22,057 nucleotides of DNA from JAHDCE01 sp051275765 (GCA_051275765.1 JBNMOV010000022.1:1-22057), one strand, 5' to 3'. Positions 7,723-15,286 are shown, counted from the stretch's first letter. Program-made: numbers and translations. The notes: generated by a model from the sequence alone, not told the origin.

Positions 7723-9699
7723 ATGAAGAATTTACTACTAGCCCTTTTTTTACTAATAGCTTACCAAGTTACTGCACAAAATTTAACTAGGTTTCCTTAT
7801 ATCCAAGCGACCTCTACCACTTCCACCATCGTAGCATGGAGAACGTCGAGTTCAACGGTAGGCGAAGTGAATTATGGTACTAATCAAAATAATCTGAATC
7901 AAGTTGTACTAGAAAGTTCTGCGAACAGTCTTCATGGATTGACATTGGATAATCTCCAGCCAGATACTAAATATTACTATTCTATTTCTGCTGATGGAAC
8001 AATTTTAGCATCAGAATTTTTTTGGACAGCTTCTGATGCTTCAGATCAAGAATTTTCCTTCCTTCATTATGGTGATTGTGGCTATAATAGTGCCTTGCAG
8101 CATCAAGTAGGCGATTTGATGGAAGCAGATGATGCCAGTTTTGCAGTAGTCTGTGGAGATGTCGATCAAGGTGGTGTGCCACATCTTTCCTCTGATGAAG
8201 GAGGAGATAATTATGATGAAATTTATTTCGATGTATATAATGATGGTGTAGAATCCAAAATGCTCGCTCACGAATGTCATTATACAGCAGTAGGAAATCA
8301 TGATACTTACCTAGATAACTGTGCGACCTATACGCAAGAATTTTTCTTACCACATAATAATGCAGAAGATTCAGAACGCTATTATTCCTTCGAATGGGGA
8401 GATGCCAAATTCATCGCATTGGACGTGATCACGCCTTATGATGATACTACTTTTCCTATTAATTTTGCTGATATAGAAGATCGTTGGTGGACGGATTTCA
8501 GACAAGGATCTCCACAGTATCAATTTCTTGAAGAAGAATTGAAATGTAATGAAAGGAAATGGGTTCTTGTCTATTTTCATGAAGGTCCTTGGACGAATTA
8601 TTGGGGAGTGGATTATAATATTCCCAGTAATTTAGGTGGCGATTATTTTCAATATGATGGAAATCAAATGGTAAGGCAACATCTTGTGCCATTATTTGAG
8701 CAGTATGAAGTAGATATGGTATTGTGTGGACATTCGCATTTATACGAAAGAGGGGAAAAGAATGGAGTTCTATATATAACATCTGGTTCCGCAGGCGATG
8801 ATGATTTGAGTTCTAATAACCAAGTAGCTTCTCATCCAGAAATATTACTATCTCTTTTGGATAATGTATATGCGAAATATATGATTACAGAAAATTCTGT
8901 GATGCTGAATGTAATTAATAAAGACAATAACGTCGTTGATACTTATAATCATACTAAAGAATATACTGATTATGAAGAATTTCCTATCATAACTAATGCC
9001 ACTTGTGCAGAAGCTACAGATGGTTCTGCTACAATATTGGTTACAGGTCCTAAGTCGCCTTATACTATAGAATGGTTTGATGGAACATTGGGTGGTACGA
9101 TTACAAACCAAGCTCCAGGAACATATTATGCTGTGGTAACGAATGTCCATGGTTGCGAAAAAGTAACCTCTGTAATAATAGATGCAGGCATGGCTGATCC
9201 TGTGGCTGATTTTGATGTTACAGGTAGTGATAATTTATTCACATTCAATGCTGTAGATGAAGGTGGAACTTCATATTTTTGGGATTTTGGTAATGGAGAT
9301 TCAGAAACTACATCCACTCCTACAGTTGGTTATCAATATCCATTATTAGGTACGTATACGGTTACCTTGACAATTACGAGTGTATGTGGTACCAATATGC
9401 AAACAGAAACAGTAAGTGCGAATAGTTATCCTGTAGATGTTTTTGATTTGGCGGATGACGCTCCATTTATAACAGTGTCACCTAATCCATTTACAGGACA
9501 AACGCAGATAGATGTGAAAAATTTATCTGGGAAAATGAGAGTGAAAGTATATGATATCGCAGGTAAGGAAATTCAGTCTTTCAAAACAAGGGATGAGTCA
9601 TTTATATTGAATCTAGGTGATATTCCTTCTGGAAAATACTTCTTGAATATTTCAGATAAAAAAGGAGATTATGCAGTAAAGGATTTATTGGTGAAGTAA
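7723..9699 (+). CDS. Secreted purple-acid-phosphatase-like metallophosphoesterase with PKD-like and type IX sorting domains
   Basis: From the ATG at 7723 it is 658 residues. A signal peptide (M-K-N-L-L-L-A-L-F-L-L-I-A to A-Q) is followed by an N-terminal fibronectin-like domain typical of purple acid phosphatases (about residues 20-105). The catalytic domain (about 110-400) has H-Y-G-D-C-G-Y, C-G-D-V-D, V-G-N-H-D, Y-F-H-E-G and C-G-H-S-H-L-Y-E-R, the usual metal-ligand blocks. Two beta-sandwich segments follow, the second PKD-like (F-W-D-F-G-N-G-D). The last 75 residues (S-P-N-P-F to L-L-V-K) form a Por-secretion sorting domain, so the protein should leave the cell by the type IX system and be surface-bound. 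It probably releases phosphate from external phosphoesters. A perfect palindromic terminator follows. Confidence 0.92.
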   Translation: MKNLLLALFLLIAYQVTAQNLTRFPYIQATSTTSTIVAWRTSSSTVGEVNYGTNQNNLNQVVLESSANSLHGLTLDNLQPDTKYYYSISADGTILASEFFWTASDASDQEFSFLHYGDCGYNSALQHQVGDLMEADDASFAVVCGDVDQGGVPHLSSDEGGDNYDEIYFDVYNDGVESKMLAHECHYTAVGNHDTYLDNCATYTQEFFLPHNNAEDSERYYSFEWGDAKFIALDVITPYDDTTFPINFADIEDRWWTDFRQGSPQYQFLEEELKCNERKWVLVYFHEGPWTNYWGVDYNIPSNLGGDYFQYDGNQMVRQHLVPLFEQYEVDMVLCGHSHLYERGEKNGVLYITSGSAGDDDLSSNNQVASHPEILLSLLDNVYAKYMITENSVMLNVINKDNNVVDTYNHTKEYTDYEEFPIITNATCAEATDGSATILVTGPKSPYTIEWFDGTLGGTITNQAPGTYYAVVTNVHGCEKVTSVIIDAGMADPVADFDVTGSDNLFTFNAVDEGGTSYFWDFGNGDSETTSTPTVGYQYPLLGTYTVTLTITSVCGTNMQTETVSANSYPVDVFDLADDAPFITVSPNPFTGQTQIDVKNLSGKMRVKVYDIAGKEIQSFKTRDESFILNLGDIPSGKYFLNISDKKGDYAVKDLLVK

Positions 9700-9707
9700 T
9701 ATTTTAA

Positions 9708-9739
9708 TTTCGTCGATTCTTTTAAAAGAATCGACGAAA
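9708..9739. terminator. Perfect 32-bp palindrome between convergent genes
   Basis: TTTCGTCGATTCTTTT pairs exactly with AAAAGAATCGACGAAA. It lies 9 bp after the phosphatase stop and 40 bp before the end of the minus-strand GRAM gene, so it can terminate both. Confidence 0.78.
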
Positions 9740-9778
9740 CCTATTTCTAAAACAGCACAGTACTCGAATCAACTATCA

Positions 9779-10099
9779 CTAATCAATTTTCTCCAAGAGC
9801 AACGTCATCCATTTCTTCCTTCCTTGTACTACAAACTGCTCTATATCCCCATTCTTAAGATGTACTTTCAATCCATTAGGAATGACATACATAGTTCTGC
9901 ATAATTCCAGTCTGACGATATTATCAAATTCCATGGTCAATTCATGGTTTTGAATATTCATACCATGAGATTTATAGAATAGTCGTTGATTGGTAAAGAA
10001 TAATCTTCCACCTACGCCTTCCATTCCTATAAAATGATTCGCACCACCTTGATAAATAATTTCTTCATTAGGATGAAGCTCCATTTCAACTTTGAACAT
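9779..10099 (-). CDS. GRAM (PH-like) domain protein
   Basis: This 106-residue protein is almost entirely one GRAM-type fold: E-E-I-I-Y-Q-G-G-A-N-H, then G-G-R-L-F-F-T-N-Q-R-L-F-Y-K-S-H, then I-P-N-G-L-K-V, and a closing R-K-K-W helix. GRAM domains bind lipids or proteins at membranes in eukaryotes; in bacteria their role is mostly unknown. It has no signal peptide or membrane span. It lies 21 bp downstream of the ClbS-like pseudogene on the same strand, probably once co-transcribed with it. With that gene broken and a dyad element in front of it, how this gene is expressed is unclear. Confidence 0.75.
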   Translation of the reverse strand: MFKVEMELHPNEEIIYQGGANHFIGMEGVGGRLFFTNQRLFYKSHGMNIQNHELTMEFDNIVRLELCRTMYVIPNGLKVHLKNGDIEQFVVQGRKKWMTLLLEKID

Positions 10100-10120
10100 A
10101 AGCTACTAATTTTTAATTTA

Positions 10121-10621
10121 TTAAAACAAACCTTCCTTTTTTATCCATCGCCTAATTTTCGTTCGATTAGAAAAATAAGGAGAAGAAGTATTCAATTGTA
10201 TCATCCTTCCCAAGGTCCACTCTTTATACCAAGGGATTTCATATAAATCATGATTACTCATGCGATGAATCAATGCTGTAATTCGATTGACTACATCATC
10301 TAATTGAGATAATAAATCAGGATAAGATTCTTCTTGATAATCCTCATGGAATTTCTGTGCCAATAAGCCTAACTCTGTCCATTTGAAACCCGTTTCTGGA
10401 AAATCAACAGCTAAATTATTCGATTTTCTATCTTGCCATTTTAAAACCAATTCTCTCTAACCCACTAGATACGCCACCACATCAGCAGGACTGATTTGTG
10501 TTTCCTTCTATTCCAATATTCCTACTTTTTTCACTAGGATTTTTTTCAAATCATGTTGAAGTTTCTGATAGTTCTTTTGAATTTGAAATAGTAATTCCTC
10601 TTTTGATTTTGGAATAGGCAT
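10121..10621 (-). pseudogene. ClbS/DfsB family (DUF1706) gene, broken by two in-frame TAG codons
   Basis: Reading the minus strand from the ATG at 10619-10621, one frame runs 167 codons to the stop at 10121, the normal ClbS/DfsB length. It starts M-P-I-P-K-S-K-E-E-L-L, as in the family, but contains two TAG codons. The first follows V-G-I-L-E, where family members have a few extra residues, suggesting a small in-frame deletion as well. The second stands after D-V-V-A-Y-L-V-G, where a Trp (TGG) is expected. After it the sequence is well conserved: L-V-L-K-W, V-D-F-P-E-T-G-F-K-W, L-G-L-L-A-Q-K-F, W-T-L-G-R-M-I-Q. Family members include ClbS, a cyclopropane hydrolase protecting against colibactin. 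Most are uncharacterised. Other genes here end normally in TAG, so recoding is unlikely. Confidence 0.85.
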
Positions 10622-10642
10622 GGAGTAGTCAATTTTTAAAGG

Positions 10643-10814
10643 AACTTAAGGGAGTAGAAAAGTAATAAGGTACGCATTTGACGGATTCTTATTCCTCCTG
10701 TCTTCGTTAAAAAAACTTTCCTTAGTTACAGTTATGTCAAGGATTTTTGCCTTGACATAAAAAATAATAACTTCGCCATTTTGTATATTTTATTAATTGC
10801 CTACTCCCTAAGTT
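10643..10814 (-). repeat. Long dyad element 3 (172 bp)
   Basis: The ends AACTTAAGGGAGTAG (10643-10657) and CTACTCCCTAAGTT (10801-10814) are inverted repeats with one extra base. Pairing continues inward with gaps through TAATAA and TAC...TTATT. The midpoint (10721-10736), read on the minus strand, is CATAAC-TGTA-ACTAAG. It aligns with the centre of element 2 at 12 of 16 positions, but its central stem no longer pairs. A neighbouring hairpin (TTATGTCAAGG, 7-base loop, CCTTGACATAA; 10732-10760) is perfect. On the minus strand GTTTTTTTAACGAAGACAGG (10697-10716) corresponds to the conserved motif of element 1. It lies 21 bp upstream of the ClbS-like pseudogene. Confidence 0.75.
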
Positions 10815-10901
10815 AACGAAAAAATTACACAAATTCGAAAGTTTCCAAGACTTTTGAAGTTTTAGTCAAGCTAAAATAGCACTCTAGCAAAATAAAACTA
10901 C

Positions 10902-10931
10902 AAAAAAAAGCAGCATCTTAAAATAAGATGC
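10902..10931 (-). terminator. Intrinsic terminator facing the minus strand
   Basis: Read on the minus strand, GCATCTTA and TAAGATGC form an 8-bp stem with a 3-base loop, followed after TG-C by eight T residues. No annotated minus-strand gene ends here, so it hints at an unrecognised transcript from the gene-poor region above 10931. Confidence 0.55.
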
Positions 10932-11153
10932 CACCTCTGTTCAAGTGTTATTACAATTCTTGAAATATATTCTTTTTCACTAATCAGCTAGGATGCTCAA
11001 AATTTAAAATGAAAAGTTCCCCGTGTTTTTGAACGATGTTGCTTTGTTCATTCTAACTATCTTTTTAAAGATATAAAACAAAAAACAATTACACAAATAC
11101 CAAAAATTAAATATTGAAGTTCCGCCTTTCAGCGTTTAGTGGATGAACGAATG

Positions 11154-11213
11154 ATTTTCGATGCAATCGAAATGAATGTCTAGTAGACATTCAAATGAGA
11201 GAACCGCTAGCGG
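11154..11213. repeat. Cluster of three consecutive short hairpins
   Basis: Within 60 bp are ATTTTCGAT...ATCGAAAT (11154-11173), the perfect 19-bp GAATGTCTA-G-TAGACATTC (11174-11192) and the perfect 10-bp CCGCTAGCGG (11204-11213). This REP-like arrangement lies in the gene-poor stretch. Confidence 0.5.
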
Positions 11214-11992
11214 GTAGTGCAGGAAATCCGTTTAAAACAAAATACTGTTTGAGCATAAACTGTTGTAAAACAAATATTTGCAACTATTTGACAGATGAAG
11301 CTAAAAATAACAAATGCTATTAAAGCGAGTTTATTTTGTTTAGGATTTACAAGATTTTGGAGCGTATAAAACGCTGTACAGCGGTGATTTTTCGTTCTTT
11401 TCATCAAGGAAAAGGACAAAGAGCACTTTTGCTCCCCTAAGCAAAAATGCAGGGAATTTTTGCTTAAAAAAGCATAGAATTTTGACCTACCTACTTATTA
11501 ATGAATGAAATCCCGTACGCAACAAGTTGGAATCCACCTTGTCTAAAATCGTTCGGATACCATTATCAGATAGTTATTTTTCTATTTTAAAAATGGAGAA
11601 TAGATTGGCTTGCTCTGCTTCGCTACGTTTCTGAAAAGAAAATAACGAATGGGCTTTTAGGGTAAATAAAGCAAAGCTACTTTTTAAAGCTAATGATAGG
11701 TCATAATGCTTATTTCCCTTACGCTTATCAAAAGTCGAAATATAAGAAAATAGTAGTAACACTATCCTGCTGTAAAGGCTATCAAAGGTGAAATCGCCAT
11801 CATCTATTCTATTTTTCATGTCCGAAAGCTAGTAATTGCTGATGTCTTTTCCAAAAGTAGTCTACTTTGAGAATTGCTGCTACAAAATCACTCTTTTCAT
11901 ACCTCTGCGATTAATATTTATATCTAATATTTTTTTATTAGATAGCCTTTCTATTTTATCCAAATAACGCTACCTTTTATCTATTATTTCAA

Positions 11993-12000
11993 TAACTTTG
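11993..12000 (+). promoter_or_regulatory. Candidate -7 box for the aminotransferase gene
   Basis: TAACTTTG fits TAnnTTTG and lies 47 bp before the ATG at 12048. No clear -33 TTTG is seen at the usual distance. Confidence 0.35.
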
Positions 12001-12047
12001 CGACTCTTTAGAACACTATGGATGATCCATAAATAATTGTGATTGAA

Positions 12048-13253
12048 ATGAAAGATACTGATCTGTTATTATCTGGTAGAATAAAGCGACTAGCAGAATC
12101 TGCGACTATCAAAATGAGTCGTATGGCTAGGGAATTAAGAGAGCAAGGGCAGGATGTCATCAGTCTGAGTTTAGGAGAACCAGATTTTGATACGCCACAG
12201 CACATCAAGGATGCAGCTAAGCGAGCATTGGATGATGGATATACCAAATATACACCAGTTCCTGGTTTGCCAGAATTGCGAAAAGCGATTATTGAAAAAT
12301 TCAAACGTGATAATGATCTAGAGTTTGGAATGGATCAGATAGTGGTATCTAATGGTGCGAAGCAATCATTAGCGAATATTGCACTTTCATTGTTGAATCA
12401 TGGAGATGAAGTTATCGTATTAGCTCCTTTTTGGGTGACATATACGGAGATCATCAAATTGGCTGGAGCTACGCCAGTTATCTTGAAATCTGGCATTGAA
12501 GAAGATTATAAAGTGACAGCGGAACAGGTACGTGCAGCTATCACAGACAAGACTCGTCTAGTCATGTTTTCTTCTCCTTGCAATCCTACAGGATCAGTTT
12601 ATACGCATGATGAATTATTCGCGATAGCTGATGTCGTAGCAGAACATGAAGATATTTATATCGTGTCTGATGAGATTTATGAGTATATCAATTTCACAGG
12701 AAAGCACGTTAGTATAGGTACAATTCCTAGTGTAAAGGATAAAACTGTTACAGTAAATGGTTTTTCTAAGGGATTTGCCATGACTGGATGGAGATTAGGC
12801 TATATTGGAGCACCAAAATGGATCGCTGCTGCTTGTGTGAAGATGCAAGGACAGTTTACCTCTGGAGCTAATGCATTCAGCCAAATGGCAGGAGCATATG
12901 CACTAGGAGCTGATATGAAACCTACAGATGACATGAGGGATGCTTTCCTTGGCAGAAGAGATATGATGATTGAGGGATTGAGTAAAATTAAGGGAATGAG
13001 AGTGAATGAACCAATGGGTGCATTCTATATCTTCCCAGAGATTAGCGAGTTTTTTGGCACATCTGATGGAGAAATGACAATCAATAATGCAGATGATTTC
13101 TGCGAATATATCTTGAGAAAAGGATTGGTAGCAGTAGTGACAGGTAGTGCTTTTGGAGCGGATAATTGCTTTAGAATTTCTTATGCTGCTTCTGAAGCAG
13201 ATTTGAAAAAGGCAATTGATAGGATTGCAACGGCTTGTGCTAGATTGAAATAG
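12048..13253 (+). CDS. PLP-dependent class I aminotransferase, probable aspartate aminotransferase
   Basis: This enzyme transfers an amino group between an amino acid (probably aspartate) and 2-oxoglutarate using PLP in the cytoplasm. From the ATG at 12048 it is 401 residues, typical of the I-beta (Thermus-type) subgroup. Landmarks: I-S-L-S-L-G-E-P-D-F-D-T-P, Y-T-P-V-P-G, V-S-N-G-A-K-Q-S-L, S-S-P-C-N-P-T-G, V-S-D-E-I-Y-E and N-G-F-S-K-G-F-A-M-T-G-W-R-L-G-Y, where K241 should bind PLP. The substrate-carboxylate Arg is probably in F-R-I-S-Y-A near the end. A GTG three codons upstream (12039) is possible but less likely. It is monocistronic, with a hairpin element 40 bp after its stop. Exact amino-donor preference cannot be read from sequence. 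Confidence 0.92.
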   Translation: MKDTDLLLSGRIKRLAESATIKMSRMARELREQGQDVISLSLGEPDFDTPQHIKDAAKRALDDGYTKYTPVPGLPELRKAIIEKFKRDNDLEFGMDQIVVSNGAKQSLANIALSLLNHGDEVIVLAPFWVTYTEIIKLAGATPVILKSGIEEDYKVTAEQVRAAITDKTRLVMFSSPCNPTGSVYTHDELFAIADVVAEHEDIYIVSDEIYEYINFTGKHVSIGTIPSVKDKTVTVNGFSKGFAMTGWRLGYIGAPKWIAAACVKMQGQFTSGANAFSQMAGAYALGADMKPTDDMRDAFLGRRDMMIEGLSKIKGMRVNEPMGAFYIFPEISEFFGTSDGEMTINNADDFCEYILRKGLVAVVTGSAFGADNCFRISYAASEADLKKAIDRIATACARLK

Positions 13254-13292
13254 CAATTTGTTGGGGTATTAGGAAGTTTGCTTAGGGATGTT

Positions 13293-13343
13293 GAATAAAT
13301 AACTGTACGAAAGGATGAAATCAAAACGGACAGTTATTTATTC
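13293..13343. repeat. Short hairpin related to dyad element 4, centre missing
   Basis: GAATAAATAACTGT (13293-13306) and ACAGTTATTTATTC (13330-13343) pair perfectly over 14 bp. The 23-base loop ends ATGAAATCAAAACGG. The element at 21688-21823 has ATGAAGTCAAAACGG before its right arm and GAATAAATAA in its left arm, and both loci are preceded by AGGGATG. It therefore looks like the same repeat with the conserved centre deleted. It may serve as the aminotransferase terminator. Confidence 0.65.
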
Positions 13344-13444
13344 TTAGGTAATTCATTAGTTAGGCAACTATTTGGCTTATTTATTCGTCTCATATAATAT
13401 ACTTAAAATCTAACTACCTAACACGTCATATAAATATATAGAAA

Positions 13445-13906
13445 ATGAAAAGATTACTTATTTTAATTATTTCGATTATTTTATTGACATTTAGTTGTAA
13501 GACGATTGGAAATGCTGTTAAGACAGAAGTAAAAGATGAAGTCGTAGAGAATGAATTAAAATACAATGAATTTGGAATGCCTATTCTTTTAGAATATACA
13601 CCAATGATGATTGATTTAGGTAAGGTAAAAAGAGGTGAAAAAAGGGATTTGTCTTTTGATTATAAGAATACGAGTAATGAAGTAGTTGAAATTGAGGTGG
13701 TAACGGCTTGTAGTTGTACAGAAACAGATTATACGGTATCTAAAATGGAACCAGGAGGAAGTGGGAAAATTATCTTAGTTTTTGATAGTACAAGTAAGGA
13801 AAAATCTGAAACGATCGATGTAGATATTATTTTGAAAAATACGGATCCTAAAACAGATTATCCAATTGTAGATCGAATACAATTTAAGTACGAATTAATT
13901 CAGTAG
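13445..13906 (+). CDS. DUF1573 lipoprotein
   Basis: This 153-residue protein begins with a lipoprotein signal (hydrophobic residues 4-16, L-T-F-S-C with Cys at 18). From about residue 55 it is a single DUF1573 domain, an immunoglobulin-like fold frequent in Bacteroidota surface proteins: I-D-L-G-K-V-K-R-G-E, F-D-Y-K-N-T-S, then the characteristic A-C-S-C-T-E and M-E-P-G-G-S-G-K-I. The function of the domain is unknown; the paired cysteines in C-S-C are a family hallmark. A hairpin with a T-tract begins 50 bp after its stop and overlaps the next gene's start. Confidence 0.88.
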   Translation: MKRLLILIISIILLTFSCKTIGNAVKTEVKDEVVENELKYNEFGMPILLEYTPMMIDLGKVKRGEKRDLSFDYKNTSNEVVEIEVVTACSCTETDYTVSKMEPGGSGKIILVFDSTSKEKSETIDVDIILKNTDPKTDYPIVDRIQFKYELIQ

Positions 13907-13939
13907 TGATTAATTATCAATCACGTCAATTATTAATAA

Positions 13940-14638
13940 ATGAATAATAATATCCAAGAGTTGGCAATGATTTTTTGTCAACTCTTTTTTTGTATATTTT
14001 TAGTATTTTCTTGTAATACCATCAATTTTGACGATGTATATTATAAGAATTATATCCTTGAGGATCAAGGTGCTATAGAAGGAGATGCTTCCTTTACTTT
14101 TAATGTTTATTCATCTGATATTACTGGTGATAAAATTATCGATCATGTTTATATTACGACTTATATGGATAATTATTTTGGCTATGTTTTTAATGGAAAA
14201 ACAGGACAAGAAATAGCTCAATCTGGTTGGATAAATTTTATTTCTAAACCAGGTAGAGAAATGGCATTAGAATTCAGAGATTTAAATTGTAATAATAAAA
14301 ACGAGATTATTCAATATTCTATTCAAGGACATGAAAATAATAAGGTTTATTTGGATATTTTACAATTAAATAATGACACACTCACTAATATATTTTCAAA
14401 GGAATTAACCAATTCTTACACCTTTAATTTATTAGGAACATTACCTTATCAGAAACCTATTTTTAATGATAATTGTGAAGAACCATTTTTATTGATAAGA
14501 ATGGAAGATAGTATTGCTTTAAAAATTAAAAATAAAATAGATTATATTTTAGAGAAAAAATTAAAAAATAATATTGATAAAAATAATGTAGAGGTATATT
14601 ATTTTAATAAAGAAGAAAATGGATTCCTGAAAAGGTAG
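13940..14638 (+). CDS. Lipoprotein of unknown function, possibly a beta-propeller-like fragment
   Basis: I do not recognise a named family. From the first ATG it is 232 residues; the internal ATG at 13967 (residue 10) gives a more standard lipoprotein signal ending L-V-F-S-C. D-I-T-G-D-K-I-I-D-H-V-Y-I resembles a calcium-binding or FG-GAP-like repeat, and a second D-L-N-C-N-N-K-N-E-I follows about 65 residues later, as in repeat proteins with one or two blades. The C-terminal 60 residues are rich in Lys, Asn and Glu. The gene is very AT-rich. It lies 34 bp after the DUF1573 gene and 10 bp before the TetR gene. A terminator-like hairpin covers its start, so its expression may be attenuated. 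Confidence 0.65.
   Translation: MNNNIQELAMIFCQLFFCIFLVFSCNTINFDDVYYKNYILEDQGAIEGDASFTFNVYSSDITGDKIIDHVYITTYMDNYFGYVFNGKTGQEIAQSGWINFISKPGREMALEFRDLNCNNKNEIIQYSIQGHENNKVYLDILQLNNDTLTNIFSKELTNSYTFNLLGTLPYQKPIFNDNCEEPFLLIRMEDSIALKIKNKIDYILEKKLKNNIDKNNVEVYYFNKEENGFLKR
13956..13991 (+). terminator. Intrinsic terminator lying over the next gene's start
   Basis: AAGAGTTGGCAA (13956-13967) and TTGTCAACTCTT (13975-13986) form a 12-position stem with one G-T wobble and a 7-base loop, running into seven T residues (13985-13991). This is a textbook terminator for the DUF1573 gene, but it lies inside the 5' end of the following open frame. The ATG at 13967-13969 sits at the top of the stem. It could act as an attenuator or hide the start site. 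Confidence 0.65.
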
Positions 14639-14648
14639 TGACGATATA

Positions 14649-15218
14649 ATGAAAAAGACAAAAAGACAAATTATACTAGAAATAGCAGCTACACGCTTTA
14701 GTAAAAAGGGTTTTGCAGCTACGTCTATGCGAGATCTCGCCAAAGAAGTAGGCATGGAAGCAGCCAGTTTGTATAATCATATTAAGTCCAAGCAGGAAAT
14801 TTTAGGTGTATTATTATTAGATGCCGCCAACCAATATATGGAAGGCATGGATGAGGTAGAAAAATCAGATGCATCACCTATTAAAAAAATAGAATCATTA
14901 ATTTCTTTGCATATTAAAATAGCATTAGATAATCCAGATACGATTTCTTTAATGACGCAGGAATGGATACACCTAGAAGGCGATGCTTTTTTGGCTTTTT
15001 CCAAACAAAGAAAAGATTACGAAAATAGATTTAAAAATATATTAATCGAAGGTATTAAAAAAGGTGAAATAAAAGATGTAAATCCAGATATTGCCTTGTT
15101 TTCCATATTATCTACCATGCGCTGGTTTTATGCTTGGTATTCTAGGAAAGATGGCTTGTCTTTAGAAGAATTAGAACGCCAGTTTTGTGATGTATTGATT
15201 AAAGGGATTTCAGAATGA
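14649..15218 (+). CDS. TetR/AcrR family transcriptional regulator
   Basis: This one-component repressor has 189 residues. The N-terminal helix-turn-helix is clear: I-L-E-I-A-A-T-R-F-S-K-K-G-F-A-A-T-S-M-R-D-L-A-K-E-V-G (shown as segments, residues 10-36), then A-A-S-L-Y-N-H-I-K-S-K. The ligand-binding part (M-T-Q-E-W, R-K-D-Y-E-N-R-F, M-R-W-F-Y-A-W-Y) resembles the KstR2/PaaR-like C-terminal class, whose known members sense acyl-CoA-type ligands. No fatty-acid or aromatic catabolism genes lie beside it, so its targets are unknown. It starts 10 bp after the lipoprotein gene and overlaps a tiny open frame at its 3' end. Confidence 0.88.
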   Translation: MKKTKRQIILEIAATRFSKKGFAATSMRDLAKEVGMEAASLYNHIKSKQEILGVLLLDAANQYMEGMDEVEKSDASPIKKIESLISLHIKIALDNPDTISLMTQEWIHLEGDAFLAFSKQRKDYENRFKNILIEGIKKGEIKDVNPDIALFSILSTMRWFYAWYSRKDGLSLEELERQFCDVLIKGISE

Positions 15219-15286
15219 TGTCTATTGTTTATAAAGTATTTAAAGGCATTTTATTTGCTTTGTTTAGCTATTTTTTATTCCCGTAG
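15215..15286 (+). CDS. Possible 23-residue hydrophobic peptide overlapping the TetR stop
   Basis: ATGATG overlaps the TetR stop (AATGATG), the usual geometry for translational coupling. The frame encodes M-M-S-I-V-Y-K-V-F-K-G-I-L-F-A-L-F-S-Y-F-L-F-P, a single possible membrane segment, and stops at 15284-15286. That stop lies inside the 3' end of the convergent methyltransferase gene. It could equally be the remains of a longer gene, or chance. Confidence 0.25.
   Translation: MMSIVYKVFKGILFALFSYFLFP

Larger units (their letters stand above)
10815..12047. other. About 1.2 kb without a credible gene
   Basis: No frame on either strand looks like a conserved protein. The two longest open frames (minus strand, 11207-11419 and 11574-11819) are short, rich in Phe, Leu and Ser, and have no family resemblance or usable start region. 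The stretch does hold a minus-strand terminator-like hairpin (10902-10931), three hairpins in 60 bp (11154-11213) and hairpins around 11420-11475 (GAGCA-cttt-TGCTC; AAGCAAAAAT-gcaggg-AATTTTTGCTT). The last part (about 11950-12047) is the leader and promoter of the aminotransferase gene. It may be a decayed mobile unit or a non-coding transcript. Confidence 0.4.

Noticed and set aside
7982..9317. Several minus-strand open frames across the phosphatase gene
   Set aside because: They are antisense shadows of a well-supported gene and are dominated by His, Ile and Tyr, as expected from its reverse complement.
10430..10530. TAG read as an amino acid in the ClbS-like gene
   Set aside because: yggS, the aminotransferase and other genes here end at TAG with proper family C-termini, and the first TAG also coincides with a small deletion. 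Simple pseudogenisation explains it.
11004..11051. 15-codon minus-strand peptide (M-N-K-A-T-S-F-K-N-T-G-N-F-S-F) upstream of the orphan terminator
   Set aside because: It is too short to support on its own and has no clear ribosome binding site; it is kept only as a hint within the gene-poor-region finding.
11207..11419. 70-residue minus-strand open frame in the gene-poor stretch
   Set aside because: It has a short hydrophobic segment but no recognisable domain, no plausible start region and no partner gene. It could be part of a repeat, so it is only mentioned under the gene-poor region.
11574..11819. 81-residue minus-strand open frame
   Set aside because: Composition rich in Ser, Phe, Leu and Lys with no motif; the region shows no coding signal on either strand.
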